Assembly: GCF_001902145.1 (NCBI RefSeq)
Contig: NZ_MRST01000019.1
Coordinates: 186,001 to 250,000, forward strand
Origin: Pseudomonas fluorescens
Lineage (GTDB): Bacteria > Pseudomonadota > Gammaproteobacteria > Pseudomonadales > Pseudomonadaceae
Length of the DNA stretch: 64,000 bases
Reading direction: 5' to 3'
Numbering within the stretch: position 1 is the stretch's first letter; each line of letters starts with the position of its first letter. The position numbers and the translations under genes were made by a program. Positions 1-9,113 of this stretch are shown here, piece after piece. The notes under the pieces are model-generated. The model made no database searches, was not told where the DNA came from, and saw only the letters and a list, made by a program, of their open reading frames with translations.

Positions 1-14
1 TGATCGGATGTGGC

Positions 15-200
15 TCAGAACCGCGACACGCTTTTCATTGCGCCAATCAGATACCGCATCGCCACCTGATCGCTCTCGGTCAGCGCCCGATATTGCACCA
101 GCAACTCCATCTCATCTGAACTCAACCTTCGACCCCGCAAGGACATCCGGCTGCTCAGAAAAGACGCCACCGCACCCGCTACGCCATAGGACTTGGCCAT
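15..200 (-). CDS. Small conserved-looking hypothetical protein (61 aa)
   Basis: ATG-started frame of 61 codons. The protein begins MAKSYGVAGAVASFLSSRMS, with a hydrophobic, alanine-rich N-terminus followed by a charged helical part (DEMELLVQYRALTESDQV). The C-terminal half looks like a short amphipathic helix pair. I do not recognise a named family; its compact composition and Pseudomonas-like codon use make it a plausible real small gene rather than a shadow. No signal peptidase site is obvious. It stands alone; the next gene on the same strand starts more than 700 bases away. Function unknown. Confidence 0.55.
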   Translation of the reverse strand: MAKSYGVAGAVASFLSSRMSLRGRRLSSDEMELLVQYRALTESDQVAMRYLIGAMKSVSRF

Positions 201-404
201 GGACCGCTACTCCTGATATCAGTCAAACACTCCTGGTGCCCATTTCCCAACTCCTCGAAGCGCAATGCTTTCGTGGACAAGCAGCCTGCCTCCCCGGGCC
301 AGAAACCAGGCTCACCCTAAGCTTAGAAACTATCTCATCGTACGTGGGATTTTTTTAGAGTATTCACTTAAAAAAATAGGCCGGGTTATAAAACCCTACA
401 GCCA

Positions 405-941
405 TTACTCACGCAGTGGTCGGTACAGGTGAATGTCTAAAGGCTCTTGTGCATAAAGCTCAGCATGGGGTTGCTGCATCAGTCGGCAACCATGGCGCAG
501 GTAAAAGTCCACGGTGTTGCGCGACTCTGTGGCCGAGATATACAGCGCTTGGGCCCCCACTTGCCGGCCGTGCTCGCAGGCCAACGCCAACAACCGGCCG
601 CCCAGGCCCGAACCACGCGCCGCGTGACTGACATGCGGGAATTTCAACTGCCGCATCAGCAGGCCCTGATGCTGAAAGGGCTGATTGTCCACCACCACGG
701 CGGCGACCAGCGCGTGGCCGTCAAAGACGCCCCACAACCACCCACCACGCTGGAGGCAGGCACGCAAGGCCACTGCATCCTGCTCGGCCTCGCCTTCGGG
801 CCAGCCGCGCATGTCATGGTGCGCGGCATACAACACCAGTTCACCACGGTCCATGCGGTAGCACGCCTGGATCAGTTCCGTACGGTCGATGGTTGCCAGC
901 AAGGGGATATCGTTTTCGGTTAACGCGCGTTCCACCAGCAT
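405..941 (-). CDS. GNAT-family N-acetyltransferase
   Basis: A 178-aa GNAT protein expected to transfer an acetyl group from acetyl-CoA to an unknown amine. The acetyl-CoA loop is seen as RGSGLGGRLLALA, matching the R/Q-x-x-G-x-G/A pattern, and the C-terminal motif B is seen as ATESRNTVDFYLRHGCR. I chose the ATG at 941 over the one at 968 because an AGGAG ribosome site lies just upstream of it. The N-terminal part (about residues 1-90) is not a standard GNAT start and probably forms the substrate pocket. It appears monocistronic. Substrate unknown. Confidence 0.8.
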   Translation of the reverse strand: MLVERALTENDIPLLATIDRTELIQACYRMDRGELVLYAAHHDMRGWPEGEAEQDAVALRACLQRGGWLWGVFDGHALVAAVVVDNQPFQHQGLLMRQLKFPHVSHAARGSGLGGRLLALACEHGRQVGAQALYISATESRNTVDFYLRHGCRLMQQPHAELYAQEPLDIHLYRPLRE

Positions 942-996
942 AGGGGTCTCCTGCTTCACGACCCGCAAGGATCAGCCTTCCTTTAAACGCGGGCAA

Positions 997-1024
997 GAAA
1001 AAACCCACCGTATCAGGGTGGGCT
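997..1024 (-). terminator. Intrinsic terminator after the flavin oxidoreductase gene
   Basis: CCCACC/GGGTGGG stem with a six-base loop, followed on the minus strand by a run of T. It lies about 20 bases past the stop of the XenA-like gene. Confidence 0.7.
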
Positions 1025-1044
1025 TGGCAGAGAGGTAAGCGGGG

Positions 1045-2151
1045 TCAATCCCGCAGGTCCGACTCGTGGATCGGCTGGTCCCGATGCGTCGCCCGCTGGT
1101 ACTGCGCCGGCCAGATCGCCTTGCGCCCACCCAGGTCATCGTCAGCGTGCAGTGGCCAGTAAGGGTCACGCAGCAGTTCACGAGCCAGGAAGATAATGTC
1201 GGCCTGACAAGTGCGCAGGATATGCTCGGCCTGGGCGGGTTCGGTGATCATGCCGACCGTACCGGTGGCGATGCCCGACTCCTTGCGCACGCGCTCGGCG
1301 AAGCGCGTCTGGTAGCCAGGGCCGGTGGGAATCTCGGCATTGGCGGCGGTGCCACCCGACGACACGTCGATCAGATCCACCCCGAGGTCTTTCAGGCGGC
1401 GCGCCAATTCCACGGTTTCATTCGGGTTCCAGCCGTCTTCCACCCAATCGGTGGCCGACACGCGCACAAACAGCGGCAACTCCTCCGGCCACACGGCGCG
1501 CACGGCCTTGGTCACCTCCAGCACCAGGCGAATGCGGTTATCGAAGGAGCCGCCGTAGTGGTCCTGACGCTGGTTGCTGATCGGCGAGAGAAACTGGTGC
1601 AGCAGGTACCCGTGGGCGGCGTGGATTTCCACCACTTCAAAGCCTGCGGTCAAGGCACGCTTGGCGGCGGCGACAAAGTCGGCGATCACTTGCTGGATCT
1701 GTGCTTCATCGAGTGGTTTGGGCTGCGTGTGATTGGGGTCGAAGGCAATCGGCGAGGGCCCCACCGGCACCCAGCCGCCCTCCTCCGGCTTGACACTGCC
1801 ATGTTTGCCGATCCATGGCCGATGGGTGCTGGCCTTGCGCCCGGCATGGGCCAGCTGAATCCCAGCCACCGCGCCCTGGGCCGCGATAAAACGGGTGATG
1901 CGCCGCAATGGTTCGATCTGGGCGTCGTTCCACAGGCCCAGGTCCTGGGCGGTGATGCGGCCATCGGCGGTCACCGCCGTGGCCTCGGTAAAAATCAGCC
2001 CGGCGCCGCCCACGGCTCGGCTGCCGAGATGCACCAGGTGCCAGTCGTTGGCCAGGCCATCGTCGCTGGAGTATTGGCACATGGGTGAAACCGCGATGCG
2101 GTTGAGCAGGGTCAATTGGCGCAGGGTATAAGGTTCGAGCAGCTGACTCAT
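1045..2151 (-). CDS. xenA: Old yellow enzyme-type NADH:flavin oxidoreductase (XenA/YqjM class)
   Basis: A 368-aa FMN-dependent ene-reductase of the old yellow enzyme family, YqjM/XenA subgroup. Such enzymes use NAD(P)H to reduce activated C=C bonds of enals, enones, nitroesters and other xenobiotics in the cytosol. Visible signatures are Cys25 in SPMCQYSS (the redox-modulating cysteine of this subgroup), QLAHAGRKAS near residue 99, the substrate-binding pair His177/His180 with Tyr182 in EIHAAHGYLLHQF, and the QDHYGGSFDNR phosphate-binding stretch. Length fits the family. It has its own terminator and appears monocistronic. The gene symbol is by similarity to P. putida xenA; the physiological substrate cannot be read from sequence. 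Confidence 0.88.
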   Translation of the reverse strand: MSQLLEPYTLRQLTLLNRIAVSPMCQYSSDDGLANDWHLVHLGSRAVGGAGLIFTEATAVTADGRITAQDLGLWNDAQIEPLRRITRFIAAQGAVAGIQLAHAGRKASTHRPWIGKHGSVKPEEGGWVPVGPSPIAFDPNHTQPKPLDEAQIQQVIADFVAAAKRALTAGFEVVEIHAAHGYLLHQFLSPISNQRQDHYGGSFDNRIRLVLEVTKAVRAVWPEELPLFVRVSATDWVEDGWNPNETVELARRLKDLGVDLIDVSSGGTAANAEIPTGPGYQTRFAERVRKESGIATGTVGMITEPAQAEHILRTCQADIIFLARELLRDPYWPLHADDDLGGRKAIWPAQYQRATHRDQPIHESDLRD

Positions 2152-2184
2152 GGCACACCTCTTCTGGGCTTCATAGGCATTTTT

Positions 2185-2282
2185 GTAGGAGCGAGCTCGC
2201 TCGCGAAGGCCTCACAGGCGTCGCGTTTATCCAGGATTAACGCGTGATCGTTGACGTTTTTCGCGAGCAAGCTCGCTCCTAC
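2185..2282. repeat. REPIN (GTAGGAGCGAGC type)
   Basis: Two inverted REP units, GTAGGAGCGAGCTCGCTCGC and its complement, separated by about 50 bases. Each unit is itself palindromic. The same element recurs at 13407, 53143 and, decayed, at 40425. Confidence 0.9.
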
Positions 2283-2327
2283 CAGCCTAGTCGACAACCA
2301 TCGTTTGCACAGGGTTCAGAAGGAAAG

Positions 2328-2350
2328 CGGGAGCCGATTGCCGGCTCCCG
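2328..2350 (-). terminator. Hairpin after kup
   Basis: Perfect nine-base-pair stem CGGGAGCCG with a five-base loop just beyond the kup stop codon. The T tract on the minus strand is weak (CTTTCC), so it may be a partial terminator or a transcript-stabilising hairpin. Confidence 0.5.
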
Positions 2351-2362
2351 GTAGGCAGCGCC

Positions 2363-4264
2363 TTACATCTCGACCTGGGTGCCCAGCTCGATCACACGGT
2401 TGACCGGCAGTTTGAAGAACCGCAGGTTGCCGTTGGCGTTTTTCAACATGAAGGCAAACAACACTTCGCGCCAACGGGCCATGCCTTTGATGCGCGAGGC
2501 AATCACCGTTTCACGGCTGAGGAAGTAGGTGGTGCGCATCGGGCTGAAGTCCAGATCATCCAGATGGCACAGTTTCAGCGCTTCAGGCACGTCCGGTTCA
2601 TCGGTGAACCCGAAGTGCAGGATAACGCGGAAGAAGCCTTCGCCGTAGGCATCCACCTCAAAGCGTCGCGCCGCAGGCACCCGTGGAATGTCTTCGTAGA
2701 CAACGGTCAGCAGCACCACCTGCTCATGCAGCACCTGGTTATGCAGCAGGTTGTGCAACAGCGCATGGGGCACGGCGTCGGGCCGCGCGGTGAGGAACAC
2801 CGCCGTGCCCTGAACGCGATGGGGCGGCTGTACGCGGATACTGCTGATAAAGATCGGCAACGGCAGGCCACCCTCGTCGAGACGGCCGACCAGCAATTGC
2901 TTGCCGCGCTTCCAGGTGGTCATCAGCACAAACAGCACGATCCCCGCCAATACCGGGAAGGCGCCGCCCTGGATGATCTTCGGCGCGTTGGCCGCGAAGA
3001 ACAGGCCGTCCACCAACAGGCAGCAGAGCAACAGCGGCACGGCCAGCACCGGTGGCCATTTCCACAGCAGCAGCATCACCGCCGATACCAGGATGGTGGT
3101 CATCAGCATGGTGCCTGTTACAGCTACGCCGTAGGCTGAGGCCAGGGCGCCGGAGGATTCGAAGCCCAACACCAGCAGGATCACGCCGACCATCAACGAC
3201 CAGTTCACCGCACCGATGTAGATCTGGCCCTGTTCGGCACTGGAGGTGTGCTGGATATGCATGCGCGGGATGTAACCCAACTGGATCGCCTGGCGGGTCA
3301 ACGAGAACGCGCCGGAAATCACCGCCTGGGAAGCAATCACCGTGGCCAGGGTGGACAAGCCCACCAACGGGACCAGCGCCCAGCTCGGCGCCAGCAGGTA
3401 GAACGGGTTGCGCGCCGCCTCCGGATCGCCCAGCAGCATCGCGCCCTGGCCGAAATAGTTGAGCACCAGCGCCGGCAGCACCAGAAGGAACCAGGCGCGG
3501 GCAATGGGTTTGCGACCGAAGTGGCCCATGTCGGCGTACAACGCTTCGGCGCCGGTCAATGCCAGCACCACCGCGCCGAGGATCGCCACGCCGATACCGG
3601 GGTGAACCATAAAGAAGCGCACGCCCCAAGCCGGGTTCATCGCATTCAGCACTTCGGGTTGCTGCAGGATGCCGTACACCCCCAGGCCGCCCAACACCAG
3701 GAACCAGGTAACCATCACCGGGCCGAACAGCTTGCCGATGCGGTCGGTGCCGTGTTTCTGGATCAGGAACAGCGCCACCAGCACCACAAGGGCGATGGGC
3801 ACCACCCATTTTTCCAGGCCGTCGAACGCCAGTTCCAAGCCTTCAATGGCTGACAACACCGAAATCGCCGGGGTGATCATGCTGTCGCCGTAGAACAGCG
3901 CCGCACCACACAGGCCACACACCACCAGGAAACTGCGCAATTTCGTGTGCTTCCCGGCAGCTCGCCGGGCCAACGCGGTGAGGGCCATGATGCCGCCCTC
4001 GCCCTGGTTGTCGGCGCGCAGCACGAACAGCACGTACTTGATCGATACCACCCAGATCAACGACCAGAAGATCAGTGCCAGAATCCCCAAGACGCCGTCA
4101 TGATTGACCTGCACGCCATAACCGCCATTGAACACCTCTTTAAGGGTGTAGAGCGGGCTGGTCCCGATATCGCCATAAACCACACCAACCGCCGCCACCA
4201 GCATGCCAATCGGCTTGGCGCTGGAATGCTCGGCACCTGCTGCTTGACTATTTGCCTGACCCAT
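2363..4264 (-). CDS. kup: KUP-family potassium uptake protein
   Basis: A 633-aa inner-membrane K+/H+ symporter of the KUP/HAK/KT family. The N-terminal signature is clear ([22 protein letters not shown]). About a dozen hydrophobic segments follow up to roughly residue 440, then a soluble C-terminal domain of about 180 residues. Length is typical (E. coli Kup is 622 aa). The ATG at 4264 is preferred over a TTG one codon upstream because it has better spacing to the AGGAG site. The gene lies next to the insertion point of the 4.6-9.1 kb island; its upstream region abuts the left copy of the duplicated rimO 5' segment. Confidence 0.93.
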   Translation of the reverse strand: MGQANSQAAGAEHSSAKPIGMLVAAVGVVYGDIGTSPLYTLKEVFNGGYGVQVNHDGVLGILALIFWSLIWVVSIKYVLFVLRADNQGEGGIMALTALARRAAGKHTKLRSFLVVCGLCGAALFYGDSMITPAISVLSAIEGLELAFDGLEKWVVPIALVVLVALFLIQKHGTDRIGKLFGPVMVTWFLVLGGLGVYGILQQPEVLNAMNPAWGVRFFMVHPGIGVAILGAVVLALTGAEALYADMGHFGRKPIARAWFLLVLPALVLNYFGQGAMLLGDPEAARNPFYLLAPSWALVPLVGLSTLATVIASQAVISGAFSLTRQAIQLGYIPRMHIQHTSSAEQGQIYIGAVNWSLMVGVILLVLGFESSGALASAYGVAVTGTMLMTTILVSAVMLLLWKWPPVLAVPLLLCCLLVDGLFFAANAPKIIQGGAFPVLAGIVLFVLMTTWKRGKQLLVGRLDEGGLPLPIFISSIRVQPPHRVQGTAVFLTARPDAVPHALLHNLLHNQVLHEQVVLLTVVYEDIPRVPAARRFEVDAYGEGFFRVILHFGFTDEPDVPEALKLCHLDDLDFSPMRTTYFLSRETVIASRIKGMARWREVLFAFMLKNANGNLRFFKLPVNRVIELGTQVEM

Positions 4265-4401
4265 CAACCACTCCTGCCCTTTGACCTGCGGTCTTTTATA
4301 AACAGCGCTTCTAAGCTGACCCTAGCATGCGCTGTTTTACTTCTCGTAACAGACGTTTTATTGACCCAAGGGCTTTACCCGTGCGCAACGGCGCGAAGCA
4401 T

Positions 4402-4588
4402 AGCGCAGCACTCGTCGCATTTCCCTGCATAAAGCTGGTCAAGTGCGCTGCCCGCCGATAGAATTGCGCACTTTTTGATCAGAGGCGCACCAAGCGCCCG
4501 TCCGTTGCCTTGTCGTGCACGACCGGCAGCGTCATTCAATACCGAGGTTAGCCAACCCCAAGGTTGGCTTTGTTTCCCTGGGTTGCCC
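4402..4588 (+). repeat. Left copy of duplicated rimO promoter/5' region
   Basis: From 4402 to 4551 this matches 9114-9263 base for base as far as I can align by eye. It then resumes at codon 9 of rimO and matches through 4588 (9288-9324). Relative to the right copy it lacks 24 bases that hold the rimO ATG and first codons, so it is a promoter plus headless gene start. It carries the putative promoter TGGTCA-N17-TAGAAT at 4436-4464, which points into the island. Confidence 0.93.
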
Positions 4589-4706
4589 CTAAGATCTTTA
4601 CTCCACACCTTCATTTTCTTGATCTTTAGTAACAACCCCCTTAAAGGCAAGGCCATAGGCGGTTGGCAAAAATGGGATAGAATGAAGGCTGACGGAGGGA
4701 TACAGC

Positions 4707-5111
4707 GTGAACAAAGCAGCTCAGCAAAAAAAACATACCCGAATTACGCACGGCAAAATGGTTTCCGTGACCATTCGTGGCCGGGACGGAAGCTTCAAGG
4801 CTCTCCTTTCAAGCGCGGACGATGTGGTTGAACGGCATGTCACGAAAAGCCTCTCAAGCAGCGTGTTGAGTCAAAAAGACTCAACGCATCGTCCGGTGCG
4901 TGCGCCCCACCTGTCTGGCCTTGAACGCGATCTGGAAGAGCTGAAGAAGGTTGTTGCGGCACTGGCCGTGCGCTCGGTTGCGCATGAAGAGAAGGCCGCT
5001 GATTTTGATGTCGAGGGCTTAACCGTGCTTGACGCCAACACAGCGTACCAACTGCTAGATAATCCCCCTGAGCCCACTGACACACTTCGCAACCTGCTTG
5101 CCTTGCGCTAA
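4707..5111 (+). CDS. Putative antitoxin with TacA-like C-terminus
   Basis: A 134-aa protein with a GTG start behind a GGAGG site. It ends nine bases before a GNAT toxin gene, the usual layout of a type II antitoxin-toxin operon. The C-terminal 30 residues (TVLDANTAYQLLDNPPEPTD, then LRNLLA) resemble the toxin-wrapping tail of DUF1778/TacA antitoxins. The N-terminus, however, does not look like the short ribbon-helix-helix seen in TacA. It is about 90 residues with a basic start (KKHTRITHGKMVSVTIRGRD), a predicted strand, then a helical linker with EELKKVV. I infer toxin neutralisation and autoregulation. The N-terminal fold is unassigned. Confidence 0.65.
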   Translation: MNKAAQQKKHTRITHGKMVSVTIRGRDGSFKALLSSADDVVERHVTKSLSSSVLSQKDSTHRPVRAPHLSGLERDLEELKKVVAALAVRSVAHEEKAADFDVEGLTVLDANTAYQLLDNPPEPTDTLRNLLALR

Positions 5112-5120
5112 GGGCTTTCA

Positions 5121-5630
5121 ATGGACTTCATCACCGTCGACTTCGACAAGTCGATTGATCGCTCTGCATTTGATTGCGGGGCGCACCCAGCCTTAAACAC
5201 GTACATTGCCCAGCACGCAGGGCAAGACCAAAAGCGAAACATCTCCCGCACATTCATGTACGTCGAAGATGGGGCGCTGCTGGGCTATTACACCCTAGCG
5301 AACGCCTCTGTAGCCCTTGAAGAGCTAAGCGATGACCAAAAAAAGAAAATGCCTCGGTATCCTATGCCGGCAGTGCTTTTGAGTCGTCTGGCGATCGACA
5401 AAGGTACTCAAAGCAAGGGGCTCGGCCAGAGATTGATGTCTGACTTCTTCCGTCGCGTGCACACGGTTTCCAAGCAGTCTGGTGTAGCTTTTGTGATCGT
5501 CGATGCGAAAGACCAAGATGCTGCGGATTACTATCAGCTTAAGTTAGGGTTTGTGCCATCCACGAATAACCCCCTTCGCTTGGTACTTTCTACCGCAACC
5601 TTCATCCAGACGTTAGATGCACGAAAGTAA
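5121..5630 (+). CDS. GNAT-family toxin (TacT-like)
   Basis: A 169-aa GNAT of the TacT/AtaT class. Family members acetylate the amino group of charged tRNA and stop translation. Typical signatures are present: the CG-x-HPALNTYI segment near residue 20, GYYTLANASV near 54, LLSRLAIDKGTQSKGLGQRL for the acetyl-CoA loop, FVIVDAKDQDAADYY, and LGFVPS near the C-terminus. It is the second gene of a two-gene operon with the putative antitoxin. Expression could come from its own promoter or from the duplicated rimO promoter about 250 bases upstream of the operon. No disabling change is visible. The tRNA target is unknown. Confidence 0.8.
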   Translation: MDFITVDFDKSIDRSAFDCGAHPALNTYIAQHAGQDQKRNISRTFMYVEDGALLGYYTLANASVALEELSDDQKKKMPRYPMPAVLLSRLAIDKGTQSKGLGQRLMSDFFRRVHTVSKQSGVAFVIVDAKDQDAADYYQLKLGFVPSTNNPLRLVLSTATFIQTLDARK

Positions 5631-6349
5631 CTTCCCGCAGACATAGCTCGTACCTGGTCATCCACAGGGCAGCAGTGTGCACATTTGTGCAAACCGGTGA
5701 ACCTAGAAGATTTGACCATAGCCCACGTAAACCGTGGCATTCCTTCTCCCAAGCCATCTACCAAGCTTTGACTTAGAGCGCCTTTCCGCAGAGCAGCACT
5801 GATTACAGTTCTTGATGGTTTTTCAATTTTCCGCCTAGGCAAGCCGAAGGCTTTAGGAATCTGCGTCTCTCAGGGTCTAGCGCTCACTGTAACTCTACAA
5901 AGTGCGAAATTGCCGATCCCCTGCGGAGCCCCCCCGGGCCCGCTTGGGCTGCAGGTTCGTTTGCACGACATCCCGTTTTGCACAAAAAAGGACGCAAACC
6001 CCGTCGGAGGGAGGGGGATAAGTGCTTTTTCCTAGTGTTTTTTCTTCTATCGTAAGCTTTCAGCATAAGAGGTGGATGTGCCACCGGCCCCAGAACCTTC
6101 CTCCCGGCCGCTGAGCGTGCTCTGGCGAAGATTGCAAAGACTGGCCCGGCCTGAGTGGGATTGAATGCATCGTTACACGTGCATACGCACAGGCCTGGTG
6201 GCGCCTGCAAAGACAGCCGCGCTCAATAGCTTTATGGGGGAGGAGGCATTTCTGCTTTTCTAAAGAAATGCGTTTACGAAAAACACTTGAAATGCAAGTA
6301 GCAACACTGGCCTACTCACCTCATCAATCGGAGCAGGTCAGGAGTAGAA
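5631..6349. other. Gene-poor region inside the island
   Basis: About 720 bases with no convincing gene. Short frames exist on the minus strand (for example 5884-6210 and 5534-5842), but their composition is low in typical protein signal and none has a good ribosome site. A small perfect inverted repeat GCATTTCT/AGAAATGC (6246-6271) lies before the next gene, and the last 100 bases are AT-rich and probably hold its promoter. Confidence 0.5.
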
Positions 6350-7738
6350 ATGGAAATTTTCGCAATTACACAAGAAGAATTGCAAAAGCTGCTGGACTTG
6401 AATGAAGACCACTTTAACGATGTTAAAAGTTTTCGTATCAGCCCCGCAAAATTGCAGGAGTCATTTGTTGCCTTTGCAAATTCAGATGGAGGAGACCTCT
6501 ACATTGGCATCGAAGATAAAGCAGTATTAGGCGAAAGAATAGTCGGCTTCACAGAGCAGGAGAAAGCCAACGACTTAATATCCACACTCCTTGAACAAAC
6601 TACCCCTGCCGTAGAAAACGTAGTAGTCGAGTTTTTCGACACTGGAGATAGAGGATTTATTCTGCACTTCGGCATACCTAAAAGCCCGAAGGTTCATTAC
6701 GCTGCAAATGGTGATTGCTATATCAGGGTGAACGCTCGAAAATCAAAAATCAAAGGCGAACGAATCACTCAACTTGGTTACTCAAAAGGAGCCGAATTAT
6801 ACGAACGAAAAGCAGTTGACGACCTTGAAGTTGAGGAAGTCCTAGAGAGTCCACATCTAAAAAGCTACATACACAGAATTAAGTCCTTACTGGATCCGGA
6901 AATCTTTCTCCGAAAACAAAGATTACTGACAAAAAAAGATGACGTACGCCTACCAAATGTTGGATGTGTATTATTATTCGACGAGACACCACAGGCCACG
7001 TTACAAACCCGCTGCGCAATTAAAGTTTATCGCCTTCGCACTACTGACAAGGAATACAAAAGAGAGCAGCTTGAGGAAATGCCCGTAACCATCAACGGGA
7101 CAGTGGAAGAGTTAATCAGCCAGTCTATCGCTCAAGTGGCAAAGTATATCGATGGTGCCTCTTACAATGATGGCAAAAGCATCGTAAAACTCCAGTATCC
7201 GGCAGAAGCGCTTAAGGAAGTTCTTGTTAACGCTGTAATACATCGCGACTACAGCCTCAACGATGATATTCACATTAGAATATTCGATAACAGAGTAGAG
7301 ATCAGAAGTCCTGGCCGACTTCCTGGATACATGACCACCGATAACATTTATGATGATAGGTTCTCGCGCAATCCCAACATCGTTCGCATGCTCCACAACC
7401 TACCCAACCCAGTAAACCATGACATCGGGGAAGGTTTAGATACAGCAAGAAATGAGCTTAAGAAAGTCGGCCTCGTCGAACCAGACTTTGAAGAAGCAGA
7501 AAACGCGTTTATTGTAACAATTAAGCACCAAAGGATCGCATCAGTGGTTGACGTCATTGAAACGTACTTGGATGAAAACCCAGGAGCCATTCTAACAAAC
7601 AAGTTAGTAAGGCACCTCAGCGGTGAAGATGATATGCAGAAAGTCAAAAAAGCACTTCAGCGCCTACGTGCAGATGGAAAGATAAAACCCGTCGACGAAA
7701 AGGTCCAAGTATTCAAGTATGAATACATCAAGGCTTAA
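6350..7738 (+). CDS. AlbA_2/Schlafen-type divergent ATP-binding protein
   Basis: A 462-aa protein with an N-terminal AlbA_2 (Schlafen-like) domain. Visible marks are FNDVKSFRISPAKLQESFVA, then FANSDGGDLYIGIED at about residues 42-56. The middle carries a GHKL-like ATPase segment (EVLVNAVIHRDYSLNDD, RIFDNRVEIRSPGRLPG, IGEGLDTARNELKKVGL). A winged-helix-like C-terminus follows (about residues 395-462). Related proteins (COG2865) are often annotated as transcriptional regulators or ATP-dependent helicases, and AlbA_2 proteins turn up in phage-defence islands. The gene is clearly more AT-rich than its neighbours and uses AGA/AAA/TTA codons freely, a sign of recent transfer. Start supported by AGGAG. 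Precise role unknown; a defence or regulatory role is inference. Confidence 0.75.
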   Translation: MEIFAITQEELQKLLDLNEDHFNDVKSFRISPAKLQESFVAFANSDGGDLYIGIEDKAVLGERIVGFTEQEKANDLISTLLEQTTPAVENVVVEFFDTGDRGFILHFGIPKSPKVHYAANGDCYIRVNARKSKIKGERITQLGYSKGAELYERKAVDDLEVEEVLESPHLKSYIHRIKSLLDPEIFLRKQRLLTKKDDVRLPNVGCVLLFDETPQATLQTRCAIKVYRLRTTDKEYKREQLEEMPVTINGTVEELISQSIAQVAKYIDGASYNDGKSIVKLQYPAEALKEVLVNAVIHRDYSLNDDIHIRIFDNRVEIRSPGRLPGYMTTDNIYDDRFSRNPNIVRMLHNLPNPVNHDIGEGLDTARNELKKVGLVEPDFEEAENAFIVTIKHQRIASVVDVIETYLDENPGAILTNKLVRHLSGEDDMQKVKKALQRLRADGKIKPVDEKVQVFKYEYIKA

Positions 7739-7739
7739 G

Positions 7740-9113
7740 TTAATTTCGTAGCTTCACATTGTAACTGCCCTTTAGGGTGGTAGAGAAATGTAACGCCTGA
7801 GCCGCACCGGCCTTAAATACTGAAGCAGTATTTGGGGGTGGTGCAGGGCCATAAGTATGCACAGACAATTGGGAGTTCATCTCTCGCAACAGATTAAGCG
7901 TGTCGCATACGACTTCGAATAGGTTCACGTCCTCAGAACCGAGCCAGGTCTTGGGTGCCATAAGCCGCTGCCCCCAGAGCCGCCGCACTCTCACGCAGCC
8001 CCTCGATCCTTTCAACCATATCAGCACCCACCGTGGCGTTGTGCTTCTGCCCCACCACCAGATTCAAGTCGCGCCCAGTCGCCTGATGCAAATCATCCAC
8101 CGCCGCCAGGCTTGCAGATCCACCCGACAGCAGCTTGAACACGCTCAACGCCTCGATCGTCTTGAGCCCCACCCAATGCTCAGTTGAATGGTCGTCCACC
8201 GTCCTGGTGTGATTCTGGAACGTCTCCGTGTTTCCCATCGCCTCGACTTCCCGCTCGATCGCCTTGTCCCGGATCTTCCCGTCCGTTTGGTGCAGTCAGT
8301 TGCCGTCAGCGTCCACGCGCTGCTGGCACGCCTCGCTGTGCTGCCACACCTGATCACCCTTCGGCACGCTGGGCATACTCAGCCCGTGAGGCAGAATGGT
8401 TTGGATATAAGGCTTGTGCGGAAGGCCGTAGGCAAAACACACCACAACCTGGGTGCCTTCCTCGGGAAACGCATAGATGCCCATTTCCTCGCCACCAGTG
8501 GGCAGTAGCAACGGTACGCCCGCCAGGATCGGCAGCTTGGGATCTGGTTCTCCGTCCGGCCCCATGACCTCGATGTCAACCGCATAGCGCGGCCGGAAGT
8601 CGTCACAGATGCCGGCGCCGGCCGGGGCGTCGGCTACGGCGACAACGCGGGCAAAGCGTGGCAGGTGATAACCACCGGTGAGTTCAGGGAATTGTCGTTC
8701 TACGCTGCAGCGGATTGCGTCGTCCATCGGATGGCCATCTGATTGTCGATGAGCGCCACACTGGTGATGCGCTCGTCGTGGTTGATTGTTGCACCTGGTC
8801 GCAACCCGGGAAGGGCTGCAATCATCGCGCTTTGATTGCCCTGGTAGTCGTCGAACAGTTCCACCGGCAGCTGTAGCGGCGGGCGAACACCAAAGAAGCT
8901 GTCGGCCCAATAGCCCACGAACACTTCCCCTGCACCGTGCTGCTGCCAGGTAAAGTCGGGGATGTTGAAAACCCGGGCCAGGCTGGCCATGGCGTGGTAG
9001 CCAGCGGCCAGACTGTAGAAGTACGGCGCGTTGAAGTCGGCGTCCGTCAATCCAGGACAGGAAAGCACAAGCGGAAGTGCTGACTGATCTCAACTAGGGC
9101 GATATTCACGCCC
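7740..9113 (-). pseudogene. Degraded VgrG/Pvc8-like spike gene, N-terminus missing
   Basis: Reading the minus strand and joining frames gives a contiguous family-like protein. A stretch in one frame (8700-9068, FTWQQHGAGEVFVGYWADSF) continues in a second frame (8296 to about 8730, ILPTGG-like spike region with GIYAFPEEGTQVVVCFAYG). An in-frame TGA follows after VDADGN at 8296, then the same protein resumes (7933-8280, HTRTVDDHSTEHWVGLKTIE), and a further shift near 7940 leads to 7740-8020 (APKTWLGSEDVNLFEVVCDT). This pattern is typical of contractile-injection-system VgrG C-terminal parts. With at least two frameshifts, one stop, and loss of the start at the island border, it is not functional. 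Confidence 0.75.

Larger units (their letters stand above)
4589..9113. other. Accessory island inserted upstream of rimO
   Basis: A segment of about 4.5 kb between the two copies of the rimO 5' region. It contains a GNAT toxin-antitoxin pair, an AT-rich ATPase gene and a broken VgrG-like gene, none of which belongs to the surrounding core order (kup, rimO). No integrase, transposase or tRNA was seen, so the route of insertion is unclear. The direct duplication of a non-tRNA core-gene start at both borders is the only border signal. Confidence 0.75.

Noticed and set aside
4375..4656. Minus-strand frames at 4375-4656 and 9090-9284 sharing the same internal peptide
   Set aside because: They match only because they lie on the two copies of the duplicated rimO 5' DNA; the peptide is the reverse of promoter and leader sequence.
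5884..6210. 108-codon minus-strand frame in the island
   Set aside because: Composition (Arg, Pro, Ala, Cys) looks like translated non-coding GC-rich DNA, and there is no ribosome site.
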